The position numbers and the translations under genes were made by a program. Below the pieces are notes generated by a model. The model was not told the origin of the DNA. It was given only the letters and a program-made list of their open reading frames with translations, and ran no database searches. Below are positions 55,168-64,000 of a DNA stretch of 64,000 nt, piece by piece. The DNA comes from Erodium maritimum. Its lineage: Eukaryota > Streptophyta > Magnoliopsida > Geraniales > Geraniaceae. Every line of letters starts with the position of its first letter. Positions within the stretch are counted from its first letter, which is position 1. The stretch covers positions 63,632,617 through 63,696,616 of the forward strand of contig OY997588.1 of the NCBI GenBank assembly GCA_963921825.1. Direction: 5' to 3'.

Positions 55168-58100
55168 GTAAGAAAAGGAGAAGTTAGCCCATTCCCAACT
55201 GAAGGTCTTGTTTAGAATTCTGATGAAAATTGTGTCAGATGATTCTTCAATAAGGTTAAAGACCAGGGTATTTCTGGCTAGCCAAAACTTCCAAAGTGTT
55301 ACTTGTAGAATCCCTCTCCAACTTCTTCTGAATTTTGGGTCAACCAGATAATGCCAAGAGCTTAAAAGTAATTTGATAGAAGAAGGAGCAACCCAAGTAA
55401 CGCCCCACCAAGAGAGAACCAAATTCAAAGTTTTCCAAGCTTTATGACAATGTAGGAGAATATGTCCCCCATCCTCAAAGTCCCAGGAGCAGTGGGGGAA
55501 AATCAAATCTTGTATTGAGAGGGGCATTCCTCTAGAGTCTAGGAAGCACTTTGAGGGGATTGCATATAAACAAGCAAGCCAGGAGAAAGCTGAGATTTTG
55601 GGTGGAATGCTTGGAATCCAAAGATGAGTAGTCCATTGTAGTTGCAGATGGGAGTTGGCTTCTGAATTACCTTGATGATCAAGTAGATTGTAGAAAATGC
55701 CAACTGAGAAGCCTTTGGCATCATGAATCCATTGGAGTTTGTCATCCATAGTGGTTGGATGAATAGACCCTAATTACTAACATTGCACCCCCATTCTTGG
55801 GCTTCTCTGCCTCTAGGAGTTCTTCTCAGCATAAGATCCCAGGAAATGCCATCCCAAAGAGCCTCAATTAACAATGATTTAGAGGTGGCCAAAGCATATA
55901 ATCTGGGGAAAAGGAGCTTAAAGATTGTATCTCCCCACCACAGATCATCCCAAAAATGAATTTTGTTACCTCTTCCCAGGGTCCAAGCAAAGCCCTTTGG
56001 ACCCAGTAGATCTGCAAAAGTTGGGTCATTTAGTAGGGCAATAATGTGAGAGGTGAAACTAGGCATACCAATTTCTGTGAAATTAGACAAGTCCCACTTA
56101 GAGTAGTTCCATCCTAATTTAGCACATATGGTTTGTTTACATAGAGAATCTTCTTCCAAGGCAAATCTCCACCACCACTTGGCCAGGAGAGCCAAGTTCA
56201 TAATTTTAAGCTTTCTTAGACCAAGGTCACCCTCATTCTTTGGTTTGCAGACATTGTTTCAAGCCACCTTGCATTAGACTTTTGATGGGGATTCTCCATG
56301 CCACCTTGCATAAGAAATCTCTTTTGGTGCCTCTCCATGTTAAATATAACAGCTTTTGGTGCTCTCAGTAGGGAAAAATGATACAAGGGTAGGGCACTGA
56401 GAGTAGATTTGATTAAGGTAATCCTGCCACCAAAGGACAGCAATTTAGCTTGCCAAAGTCCAAGACTTTTTTTTTTAATTTTTGTATAATTGGTTCCCAA
56501 GTAATTATTCTCTTGTATTTTGCTCCCAGAGAAAAACCCAGATAAGTAATTGGGAGTGATTGGAGTGTGCAACCAAGTATATTAGAGTAGGTTTCTGACT
56601 CTACATGTGAGAGGTTAAATGGTATTATGCTTGACTTGTTGTAATTGACTTTGAGTCCTGAGATGAGTCTGAAAATAGAGAGAGCATTCTTCAAGTTGGT
56701 ATTTCCCTCAGTGTTGACTTTGATATAGAGAATGGTGTCATCAGCAAATTGCAAGTGGGAGATAATAAGTCCATTGTTTCCTATATTGACTCCTTGGAAT
56801 TGGTTATGAAGTAGTGCAGTTTTGAGAATCTGGTCTAAGCATTCAGCAACCAAGGCAAAAAGAAGAGGGGATAAAGCACATCCTTGCCTTAAACCCTTAT
56901 GCATCAAGAAGTCTGAGGATGGGGATCCATTGATGAGAACTAAAACAGGAGATCATCCACATTCTCCAGAGGTGACCAAAGCCCAATCTTGCCAAAAGCT
57001 TCATCATAAACATCCAGTGAACCTTGTCAAAAGCCTTTTCAAAGTCTGTCTTGAATAGTAGAGCCTTGGTCTTGTCTTTTTTAATCTGATGTACAACCTC
57101 ATTTTCCACTAGCACACCATCAAGTATTTGTCTACCAGCAATGAATCATGTCTGCTCAAAACCAACCAGGGAGTTGATAACCCCTCTTAGCCTTGTTGAG
57201 AGCAATTTGGAAATAATTTTATAAGGACCTCCCATGAGGCTGATGGGTCTGTAGTCATCAAAGGTGAGGAGTGTCTCACACTTGGGAATTAGTGTGATAA
57301 AGGAAGAGTTGATTCCTTTTCCCAAATGGCCAGACATATGGAAGTGTGAGATGAAGTTGATTAGGTCCTGCTTGATAATTGGCCAGCAAACCTGGAAGAA
57401 TTTGAGTGTAAACCCATCAGGACCAGTAGCTTTGTCTCCAGCACAAGCCATTACTGCTTTCAAAATTCCAGGTTCTGAGAAAGGTTGTTCAAGAGCATCT
57501 GCCTGTTGAGGGGTAAGTGTTGCAAAAGGTAGGTGTTCAAGGTTGGTATGGTGTGAAGGAGGTTCTGAAAACTTGTTGCTAAAATGTTCTGCTGCAGCAG
57601 CTTTGATAAGAGAGGGATCATCAATGAGGACCTCATCTACCAAGATTTGAGTGATTTTTTTCTTAGCCCCTTGGTAATTTTCCAGTCTATGGAAATATTT
57701 GGATCCCTTATCACCCTCATAGAAGTATTTTTTTTCTGGCCTTTTGACTCCATAATTTGGCTAGGAGTTTTGTTTTCTGAATTAATTCAGCTTTGAGAGC
57801 ACCTCTGAAGGAGTTTTGTTTTATGATACATTGCATTCTGAAGGCATTTCCTCAATAATTGCATCCAAATGATCCAAGTCAAGTCTGATGCTGTTTACTT
57901 GAGTATCTAAATTGCCAAACACCTGCAGGTTCCATTCTTTAAGCTTTTCCTTTAGCAATTTGAATTTTTGCCAGAGTAAGATGTGAGGAAGACCTGTAAC
58001 ATGGAAGGAGCCCCAAAATTGTTGCACTGCATCATAAAATCTTCCATCTTCCAGCCATATGTTGAGAAATTTAAAAGGTCTAGGTCCCCAGTCCAGTTGA

Positions 58101-58798
58101 TCAGCAAAAAGAATTAAAGGTCTGTGGTCTGAGATACATCTTGGGTGGCATTACTGAGTGAGATGGTTGTAGTTGGCTAAGAAATCAGATGAGATGAGGA
58201 ATCTATCAATTCTGGAGGCCGTGGATCCTGGGCCAAACCAAGTGAATTTGCCTCCCAATAGAGGGAGGTCAATAAGATCAAGAGTGTCAATTAGACTCTG
58301 AAGATTTGTTATGTCTGAAGTAGAGGCTCTTCCATTGGATCTCTCTTGAGCTGATAAAACTGCATTGAAGTCTCCACCAAGCACTAGCATGTGATGGGGG
58401 GCAAGGGTTGTAATCTCAGAATGAAGGTCAAGCCAGAGGGATCTTCTTCTTCTTCTGGAGCAAGGGGCATATATGTTTACAAAGCAACAAGGGGTACCAG
58501 ATTGTTTAAGAGATCCAATCCAGATCAAGGCTCCATTGATCTTCTTGACATTAGTTACTTGAAAGGAATTTGATTTCCAGCAAGTAATGAGGCCACCAGA
58601 GAGTCCAAAAGCTGGGATATAATCCATTTCCCAGCCCCAATGCATCCCACAAGATCTAAGAAAGGAGGGGAGTGGTTTTTCCAATTTAGATTCTTGAATT
58701 AGAACCATGGATGGATGTTGTTTGTGAATCACATCACCAAGAGTCTTCCTTTTTTGGGAGGAAGACAACCCTCTCAAGTTCCATGAGAGGAACTTCAT
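55168..58798 (-). pseudogene. LINE J ORF2: endonuclease, reverse transcriptase, zinc-binding domain
   Basis: ORF2 nicks the target and copies the RNA in place. The endonuclease (58798-58100) starts MKFLSWNLRGLSSSQKRK and has QESKLE, GGDFNAVLSAQERS and ASRIDRFLIS; a TAA at 58151 precedes ISDHRPLI. The RT (57643-56413) shows TGPDGFTLKFFQVCW, YRPISLMGGPYKIISKLL, FIAGRQILDGV, TDFEKAFDKVHW, GLRQGCALSPLLF and the catalytic FADD. It continues with ITYLGFSLGA and ITLIKSTLSALPLY. A zinc-binding RVT domain (about 55740-55200) includes FEDGGHILLHCHKAW. Frameshifts near 56560 and 57000 and several stops inactivate this copy, yet the catalytic residues remain. Confidence 0.9.
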
Positions 58799-58968
58799 AA
58801 CTGAGTTAAGTAGAGGGGAGTGGAGTAAGACTATTGCTCACATTCGGATCACAAAGCAATGTATCTTAATGTTTAGAGAGGTGGATATAATTTTCTTCAG
58901 ATTGAGCTTCAGTTTCAACACATATTTCATCATCAAGAGATGTTATTTGCTTCATAATCAAATCCTCA

Positions 58969-60988
58969 CTACAGTCTGCAGAGATACCAATAATTTTCCC
59001 AAAATTCCAAACTCCTTTTGGCTTCCTTTAGTTGTGCCTTTGAGATAAAAGTCTTGACATTTGAGCCTCCTTCTTTGTATTTAGATCTTATTGGATAATT
59101 ATGTTGAGAGATATTGTTTTCGTGCTTCTTGCCTTTGCCTCTTTTTGATTTGCTGCTGGAGGGAAATTTAGCAATTCCAATTTCAGTCTCAGGGCCTACC
59201 AAATCTTCTGATACACTATTCATCTGATGGGGGCAAAAGGAAATTTTGCCACTGCAGATTTGTTCTAAACTTTGCAGCTGTGTTGAAGGTGACCTTAGTG
59301 GTGGAGAGAGTTGTATAGGTGCAGAGACATTTATTGCTTCAGGTTCCAAGGGACTATGCAAGTTGTGTTGTGGAGAGAGGTATTTTTGGGGGCCTCCCAG
59401 TAGCATATTCTGATGTGAGGTTGATTTACTCAAATCCTTGGCTTGTAATGAGTGGCTTGCTTCTCAACTAGTTCAGTTAGCAACTGAATTTTTTCTTGAC
59501 TGATGGTGAGCTGCAATTGTAGTGTAGGAGTTGAATGATCTTGAACCCAGGAATTAGGAATGATTTTTTGCTCAAAGCTTAACAATTGCTCAGAAGTAGG
59601 AGAGACAACAGTTGGTAGAAGTTGGTGATCTTGCAGTGTCCTATTGTCCTTTGTTTGGTGATCAGGATTTAAACCAGTGGGTGATAATTCTGCAGGGAAT
59701 GTTTGTGTAGCCATAACTCCATCTTCTGGGAGAGTGCTCATTCCAGCAATAACTCCATTCTCCATAATTTGAACATGCGTATCTTCAATAAATTTTGAGT
59801 CATCATCAGCAGAATCTCCTAGTTTGGAGGAAGAATTCTCCAAGTTTTCTTCTTCAATAAGAGGAGATTGAAGTGAGTCAGTATCTGCAGAGCTTTGGTT
59901 TGGAGAGTGATGGGGGTTGATTATGGGAGGGACCTCAGACAAGCAAATAGAGTTGATCCAAACGGCAATAGATTTTGATCCCAAGAACAAAGTTGTCTCA
60001 TAGGAGAAATGCTTGTAATTGTTAGTTTGAATAAGAACATAAGCAAACTAAAGATTGGAACCAGCAGCAGTAAGAGGGTGAGTAACAACAAAGGAACCAA
60101 AGGGACTTACAGCAGCAGCAAAGGATTCATCACACAATCCTTGGAATGGGAAACCTTGAATTGTTACCCAAGTGAACCTCCCTTCTTAGGAACATAGGTG
60201 TTGCTTATTAGGGATGAAAGAAAGCCAATTGCTTAGTCAAGTAACATTGTCTTTCAGAAAGTCTTCTTGCAAGAGGGGATCCATCCAATGTAAGAGTATA
60301 AGATTGTTTCCCAAAGCTTTGATATCAATATCACAAACACCTTCCATCACCAAGTCCCTTCGAATTTCTTCAGCATTGTACTCCCCCAGAGCCGGGGCTA
60401 AGTGTGAATTTTTGATAAGGTTGGCTTGGTTTGTGACCACAGAGCCTTGCAGTCTTGGTGGTTGAGGTTCAGCCCTTTCCTGCCATCTGAAGTTATGTGA
60501 ATAAGGTAACGGATTTACAACTGGTTGAAGTTTGTGTAGCTTGTTTCTGGCTTGTGTGACATAGAGTTGATGTCCATTGATTGAATATCCATTGAAGAGG
60601 TATATGGCTTCCTGCATTTGTGAGAGTTTGTAAAAGTAGCAGAAGCCATAACATTTGCCCGTCCAAGATACACCTCCAATATCAGAGAAGAGGTTGGAGA
60701 GCCAAAGGTCAGAAGCTTTTGGGGGTATATTGTGGATATAAATCATAAAGTCAGGTAAGTGAGTGGGTTTGGGCAGAGTCTTAGCCTCTGTTCCTGAGAG
60801 ATGTCGACTAGGAAGAGATGGAGTGGTGTCAGTACCAGTGAAGCAGAAGAAGTGGGATGAGGTGGATGGGATGCAGCTGGGAGAGCAGATGAAGTAGAGC
60901 CAAGATGCTGAAACCTGTTCTGTAGGTGAAGAAGAGAAGAAGTCTTGAGATGCTCTTTGCCTTTGTGTTTTTCCAAGATAGAGGTCAT
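58969..60988 (-). pseudogene. LINE J ORF1: RRM protein
   Basis: The frame opens at 60988 with a Ser/Pro/His-rich stretch. A frameshift near 60745 leads to the RRM, with MIYIHNIPPKASDLWLSNLF (RNP2 side) and CYGFCYFYKL (RNP1 side). The same frame continues through TGA at 60237-60239 and two more stops, past FTWVTIQGFPFQ, into a long Ser/Gln-rich region (59990-59430). Another frameshift near 59433 gives a Lys-rich end with SKSKRGKGKKHENN. ORF2 starts about 170 bases later. It is expected to bind LINE RNA. Confidence 0.8.
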
Positions 60989-61779
60989 GCTTTCTGAAGG
61001 GCCAGAGTTGAAGAAGTCTTCAACAACAACGTGAGAAGAAGAAAGTAGCTTAGAACAATGGTGGTCCGAAGTCCTACAGTGGACAACCAGGACACTACAC
61101 CATGAACCAGCTACTGATGCAGCTAAAGAAGATGAAGAACACTAAAGATTGTATGTGAAAAGGTTGAAGAACAGATGAAGATGTTGCAGATGCTACAGTG
61201 TTGTTCCGAGCTCCTCTGTTTACTGCAACTCTTTTGGCCCTCCTACATACCTTTTTGTCTGTTCATCGGAATAAGGGGTTTGGTCGGTAGAAATCAGGAG
61301 ACACTTGAGGGATTGGAATAAGGAGTTTTGACATTATTTTAGGGTGGCCAATTTTTGCTGGTTTTGTTAGGTCCGATGTGTTTTTGTTCGGTAGCCACTT
61401 CAGGTGTTCCTTTTATTAACTAGGGCCGATGAATACTCATTTGAAAGGAACTTTAGGGGCTAATTTACTTTATTTTTCAAGTGGAGGGAAACAAATTACT
61501 TAACCCTTTTGGGGTTAAATTATTCACACGTTGTCATACCCTGAAATATTGTTCACTAGTTTGGTTAGGATTATGATAACTAAGTAGATCTCTCGAGAAA
61601 CTATTCACCAGTTTATTTCTTTTGGTCTATTGTTTTGTTCGGGTCTTATCTTAGATAGAAATCCTGTTGGTTAATCTCCCTTGTAACCGTCTTTTAGGTC
61701 TTCTCCGACCTCTTCGTACCTTTCCACCTTCGAAAGTGAACTCTTTAAATAAAAACCAGAGATTGTGAAAAAAAAAAAG

Positions 61780-62107
61780 GCAAGTCAAGACAAAACTTAC
61801 TAATAATCATCAAACTTCGTAACACATTTTTAAGTAGGTGAGACATAAACTCCATTATTACAGTTTAAAGTTTAATGATGACAAGTATTTTTTTCTTAAC
61901 ATGGATTTATTTTGGAGAGAACAATTTAACTAAAAATTATTATCTTTAGTGATAATTTATACAGTAATGAACAAGTCAAACAAATATTGATATAGATGAA
62001 GGAGAAATAGGTTGAGAACCACCCTTTAACATAAGAGCCATGATAACCAATTCAAGCCACTATTTCATAAATAAAAACATGAAATGCAAAGTTGACAAAT
62101 GTTGACT
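61780..62107. other. A/T-rich spacer
   Basis: No gene is seen between the tail of LINE K and element I. AAATGTTGACT at 62097-62107 is the left target-site copy of element I. Confidence 0.5.
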
Positions 62108-63832
62108 TGTTTTTTTTATAAGCTCGAAAATTTTATTAATAAGACCGATTCCACGAAAGGGAAACAGAATGCCCTGATTCAAGAAGAAGCAGGGTAAAAG
62201 AGATCACACTTACAAAGGAGTTGTGCTAAGGTGGAACTATAAGGACATGCCTTAAACCAAACGCAGAAACAAACCGAACAAAACAGAACAAGACAAAAAC
62301 TAATGAGCTGAATTCTGCCGAGCTTTATGAGACGCTTTCCATAGGGTCGAAACAGGGGGCGCTGTCTTGATATTACGTTCTCGAGTCAACGACCTAGCTC
62401 TCGATCTGGTAACTATAGTAAAAGTGGACGGTCTACTCTGGCGAGGAGGATGGTGGAGAAGAGCGTCCTTCCAAGGACTAGTATCCTTCTTCTCCGAAAA
62501 TTCCGGATCACCCACTTCATCAACTTGCGATCCCGACCCAATTGCCTCTTGCACAAGGGACTGATCCAAAACAGTGGAATCAGAACCAACCTCAACTTGG
62601 GCCTGTCTTGGGTCAGCATGGGCTTGAGCGGAGCAGCCCAACTCGCCAGCAACCATAGATCCACTTCCCTCTGTTGAATCTGAACTCACCAAACTTGCGC
62701 GCGTGTCAATTAAGTGCAAGGGTAACGATGACTCACGAAAAATCCGGCCCTGAAAATTAGCCATCAAATCCGAGACAAACTTACCAGAGTCGGGGTTTGA
62801 AAGGAAATCTCGAACAGATCGATGAAGATATTTGAGGATTTCCATCCTAACCAAATCCGGCTAACACACCGGAGCAACATTCCGATCGACGTTCACAGAG
62901 ATCTTCCCCGCCTGACCACGTCCCTGCAAAAACAGAGGCTCTTGTTTTACACTCTGTTTTGGTTTCAACGGAAACGGAACCGTCTCAGGCCGAGATAAAG
63001 CTACAAACATCTTAAAAACATTGTACATAAACCCATCATAGACATCAATGGCCCTTTTAGCTGATGCCGGAGACTTAAACTCAACAAACCCAAAAAACCT
63101 GCCTATCTTGTTTGGTCGTTTCAGGACGATAGCAGACACAATGTCCCCAAACTGACCAAAGGTCGATCTGATCCACTCATCAGAGGTGGCATACGGAAGG
63201 TTGTAGACGAATAACTTAGTACCGGGTGTCGGCGTCTTTGATACCTTCACGTCTGCAGAACCAGAAGAAGCTATAATGTCTGTAATAGACTCCTCTGTTA
63301 CCTTCACTCCTGCGAAACCTGCAGAAACATAAGCATCTGCAACAACATTTGAAGCAGCAGCAACAACCCCTTGTGTTGGTAACGCCTCTTCCTTCCCCGT
63401 ACTACAACGGCCGTCCCTACAAAACTTCGACCTGTGAACTGATGAAACAACAAACTTCAACCCCTTCGAAACGGTCACAAACCCTCGATTGGATTTGCGT
63501 TTCTCCCGACCCACTTCGAACAAACTCCCATTCTTCACAAGAAGACGTGAAGCACCACAAATTGCACAAAAACGAGAGATTAGTCTCACATACCGAAACC
63601 CACAACCATCACAAAACAGGGCATGCTTGAGAGCTTTCTCTCTACTCATTGCTTTCACTATAGTAAGCCCAACAATTGACCTCACATCGAGCCCAAACGC
63701 TGAGACAGTCACACCATCATTAACGCGAGCAACCTCACCATATGGACTTGGGTCCACAACAACCCGATGATGGTGCGTCTGATCAGTAAGATCAACTGCT
63801 TCAGGCCCATAAGCACGCCCACAAACATGCGA
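62108..63832 (-). mobile_element. ORF1-only LINE-like retroposon I
   Basis: An 11-base perfect duplication AAATGTTGACT lies at 62097-62107 and 63833-63843. On the minus strand the element carries a single long ORF1 and ends TTAATAAAATTTTCGAGC with an A-run at 62110-62117. It is 1.73 kb and lacks any endonuclease or RT. Its tail is similar to that of element H, so H and I appear to be one family. Confidence 0.85.
62300..63757 (-). pseudogene. Element I ORF1: zinc ribbon plus RRM protein, one in-frame TAG
   Basis: The frame is open over 486 codons except for a TAG at codon 299 (62861-62863). Residues 49-67 hold C-x2-C-x11-C-x2-C (FCDGCG and FCAICG), a probable zinc ribbon. The RRM spans about residues 180-256, with KLFVYNLPYATSDEWI (RNP2) and GRFFGFVEF (RNP1). 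After the stop, VRDFLSNPDSGKFVSDLM leads to an acidic part and a basic C-terminus with VTRSRARSLTRERN. A single lesion in so long a frame suggests a young copy or selection until recently. RNA binding is inferred from the RRM. Confidence 0.8.
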
Positions 63833-63843
63833 AAATGTTGACT

Positions 63844-64000
63844 ATATAAATAAAACAACAGACATTTTTGTAAGTTGCTTGGGTAATTTGATAAAACCAT
63901 CCAAGGGGTACGAAAAAAAATTATCAACTTAGAACACTATTTTTATTAATTATATTCAAAACATTTGTCAAACACTACTTTTATCAACTTTATTCGGAAC
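63844..64000. other. A/T-rich flank at the window edge
   Basis: Non-coding sequence; TTATCAACTT occurs twice. No further feature is seen. Confidence 0.45.

Larger units (their letters stand above)
54503..61267 (-). mobile_element. Near-complete L1-type LINE J
   Basis: A perfect 14-base target-site duplication GGAATAAGGGGTTT lies at 54489-54502 and 61268-61281. The element is 6.77 kb in this assembly and contains a leader, ORF1 (60988-58969), ORF2 (58798 to about 55170), a 200-base assembly gap and a 3' untranslated region ending in a hairpin-bearing tail and an A-run. All expected domains of an autonomous L1 are present, though stops and frameshifts are scattered through both ORFs. The perfect duplication suggests that insertion was fairly recent. 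Confidence 0.93.
51591..61779 (+). mobile_element. Old LINE K, interrupted by elements H and J
   Basis: Three plus-strand blocks belong together: 51591-52219, 54006-54502 and 61282-61779. Across the H insertion, the coding frame passes from PLFVMTLLKAPKRVI to KTLGD and then KEMNIVLLTKSWWCFAVEKD, the normal order of the region after LINE RT. Before J comes DQIKFWDNPWFGEIPL; after J the sequence runs to a tail at 61768-61778 with an A-run. Most of ORF1 and of the endonuclease and RT domains was already missing. H and J each have their own target-site duplication inside K, which shows that K is the oldest of the three. Confidence 0.8.

Noticed and set aside
54854-55171. Open frame running through the N gap
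   Set aside because: Its length depends on unknown bases; the minus-strand LINE frame explains the flank.
1-64000. Integrated plant viral sequence
   Set aside because: RT motifs found are all of Copia or LINE type, with no movement or coat protein motif.

Overview
This window is plant nuclear DNA, most likely from a eudicot with a large, repeat-rich genome. The evidence is Ty3/Gypsy and Ty1/Copia LTR retrotransposons primed by initiator-methionine tRNA, several L1-type LINEs whose ORF1 carries an RRM or a DUF4283-like domain plus zinc knuckle, decayed Harbinger and probable CACTA DNA transposon remnants, and one two-exon plant HLH gene. I see no tRNA or rRNA genes, organelle inserts or CRISPR. 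Nearly all other open frames are short or broken. The only host gene I can defend is a PRE/KIDARI/ILI-type atypical HLH gene on the minus strand at 48842-49527.

Layout. 1-3325: minus-strand Gypsy LTR with internal-domain pieces on both sides. 3326-3683: duplicated piece of that LTR. 3684-11178: plus-strand Gypsy-like element encoding only a gag pseudogene (TR-GAG type). 11179-11583: LINE RT scrap and an unrecognised 99-codon ORF. 11584-14590: no convincing gene. 14600-20741: decayed minus-strand LINE (A) split by a solo Copia LTR with TSD TAGTC. 20742-26917: degenerate Copia element. 26918-28494: retroposon tail and non-coding DNA. 28495-34230: decayed plus-strand LINE (B). 34776-35655 and 36137-37410: two foldback elements. 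37695-41967: three short non-autonomous retroposons (C, D, E). 42268-43885: DUF4283/zinc-knuckle ORF and a Ulp1 protease last exon. 44630-45960: Copia LTR fragment and a CACTA-like palindrome array. 45988-48428: ORF1-only retroposon (F). 48842-49900: the PRE-like gene and its promoter side. 50463-51030: Harbinger transposase remnant. 51591-61779: old LINE (K) interrupted by ORF1-only element H and by LINE J, which keeps all its domains. 62108-63832: ORF1-only element I.

The most interesting pattern is the non-LTR retroposon community. LINE J has endonuclease, RT and zinc-binding domains. Three elements (F, H, I) have their own target-site duplications and A-rich tails but carry ORF1 only, a layout like mammalian HAL1 half-LINEs. 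Two more (C, D) lack recognisable protein domains, yet their 3' ends carry the same short hairpin-bearing tail as LINE J. A remnant of that tail also lies in the intron of the PRE-like gene. This suggests, without proving it, that J-type machinery mobilises several classes of non-autonomous elements. A 200-base run of N lies inside LINE J, so its sequence there is incomplete.
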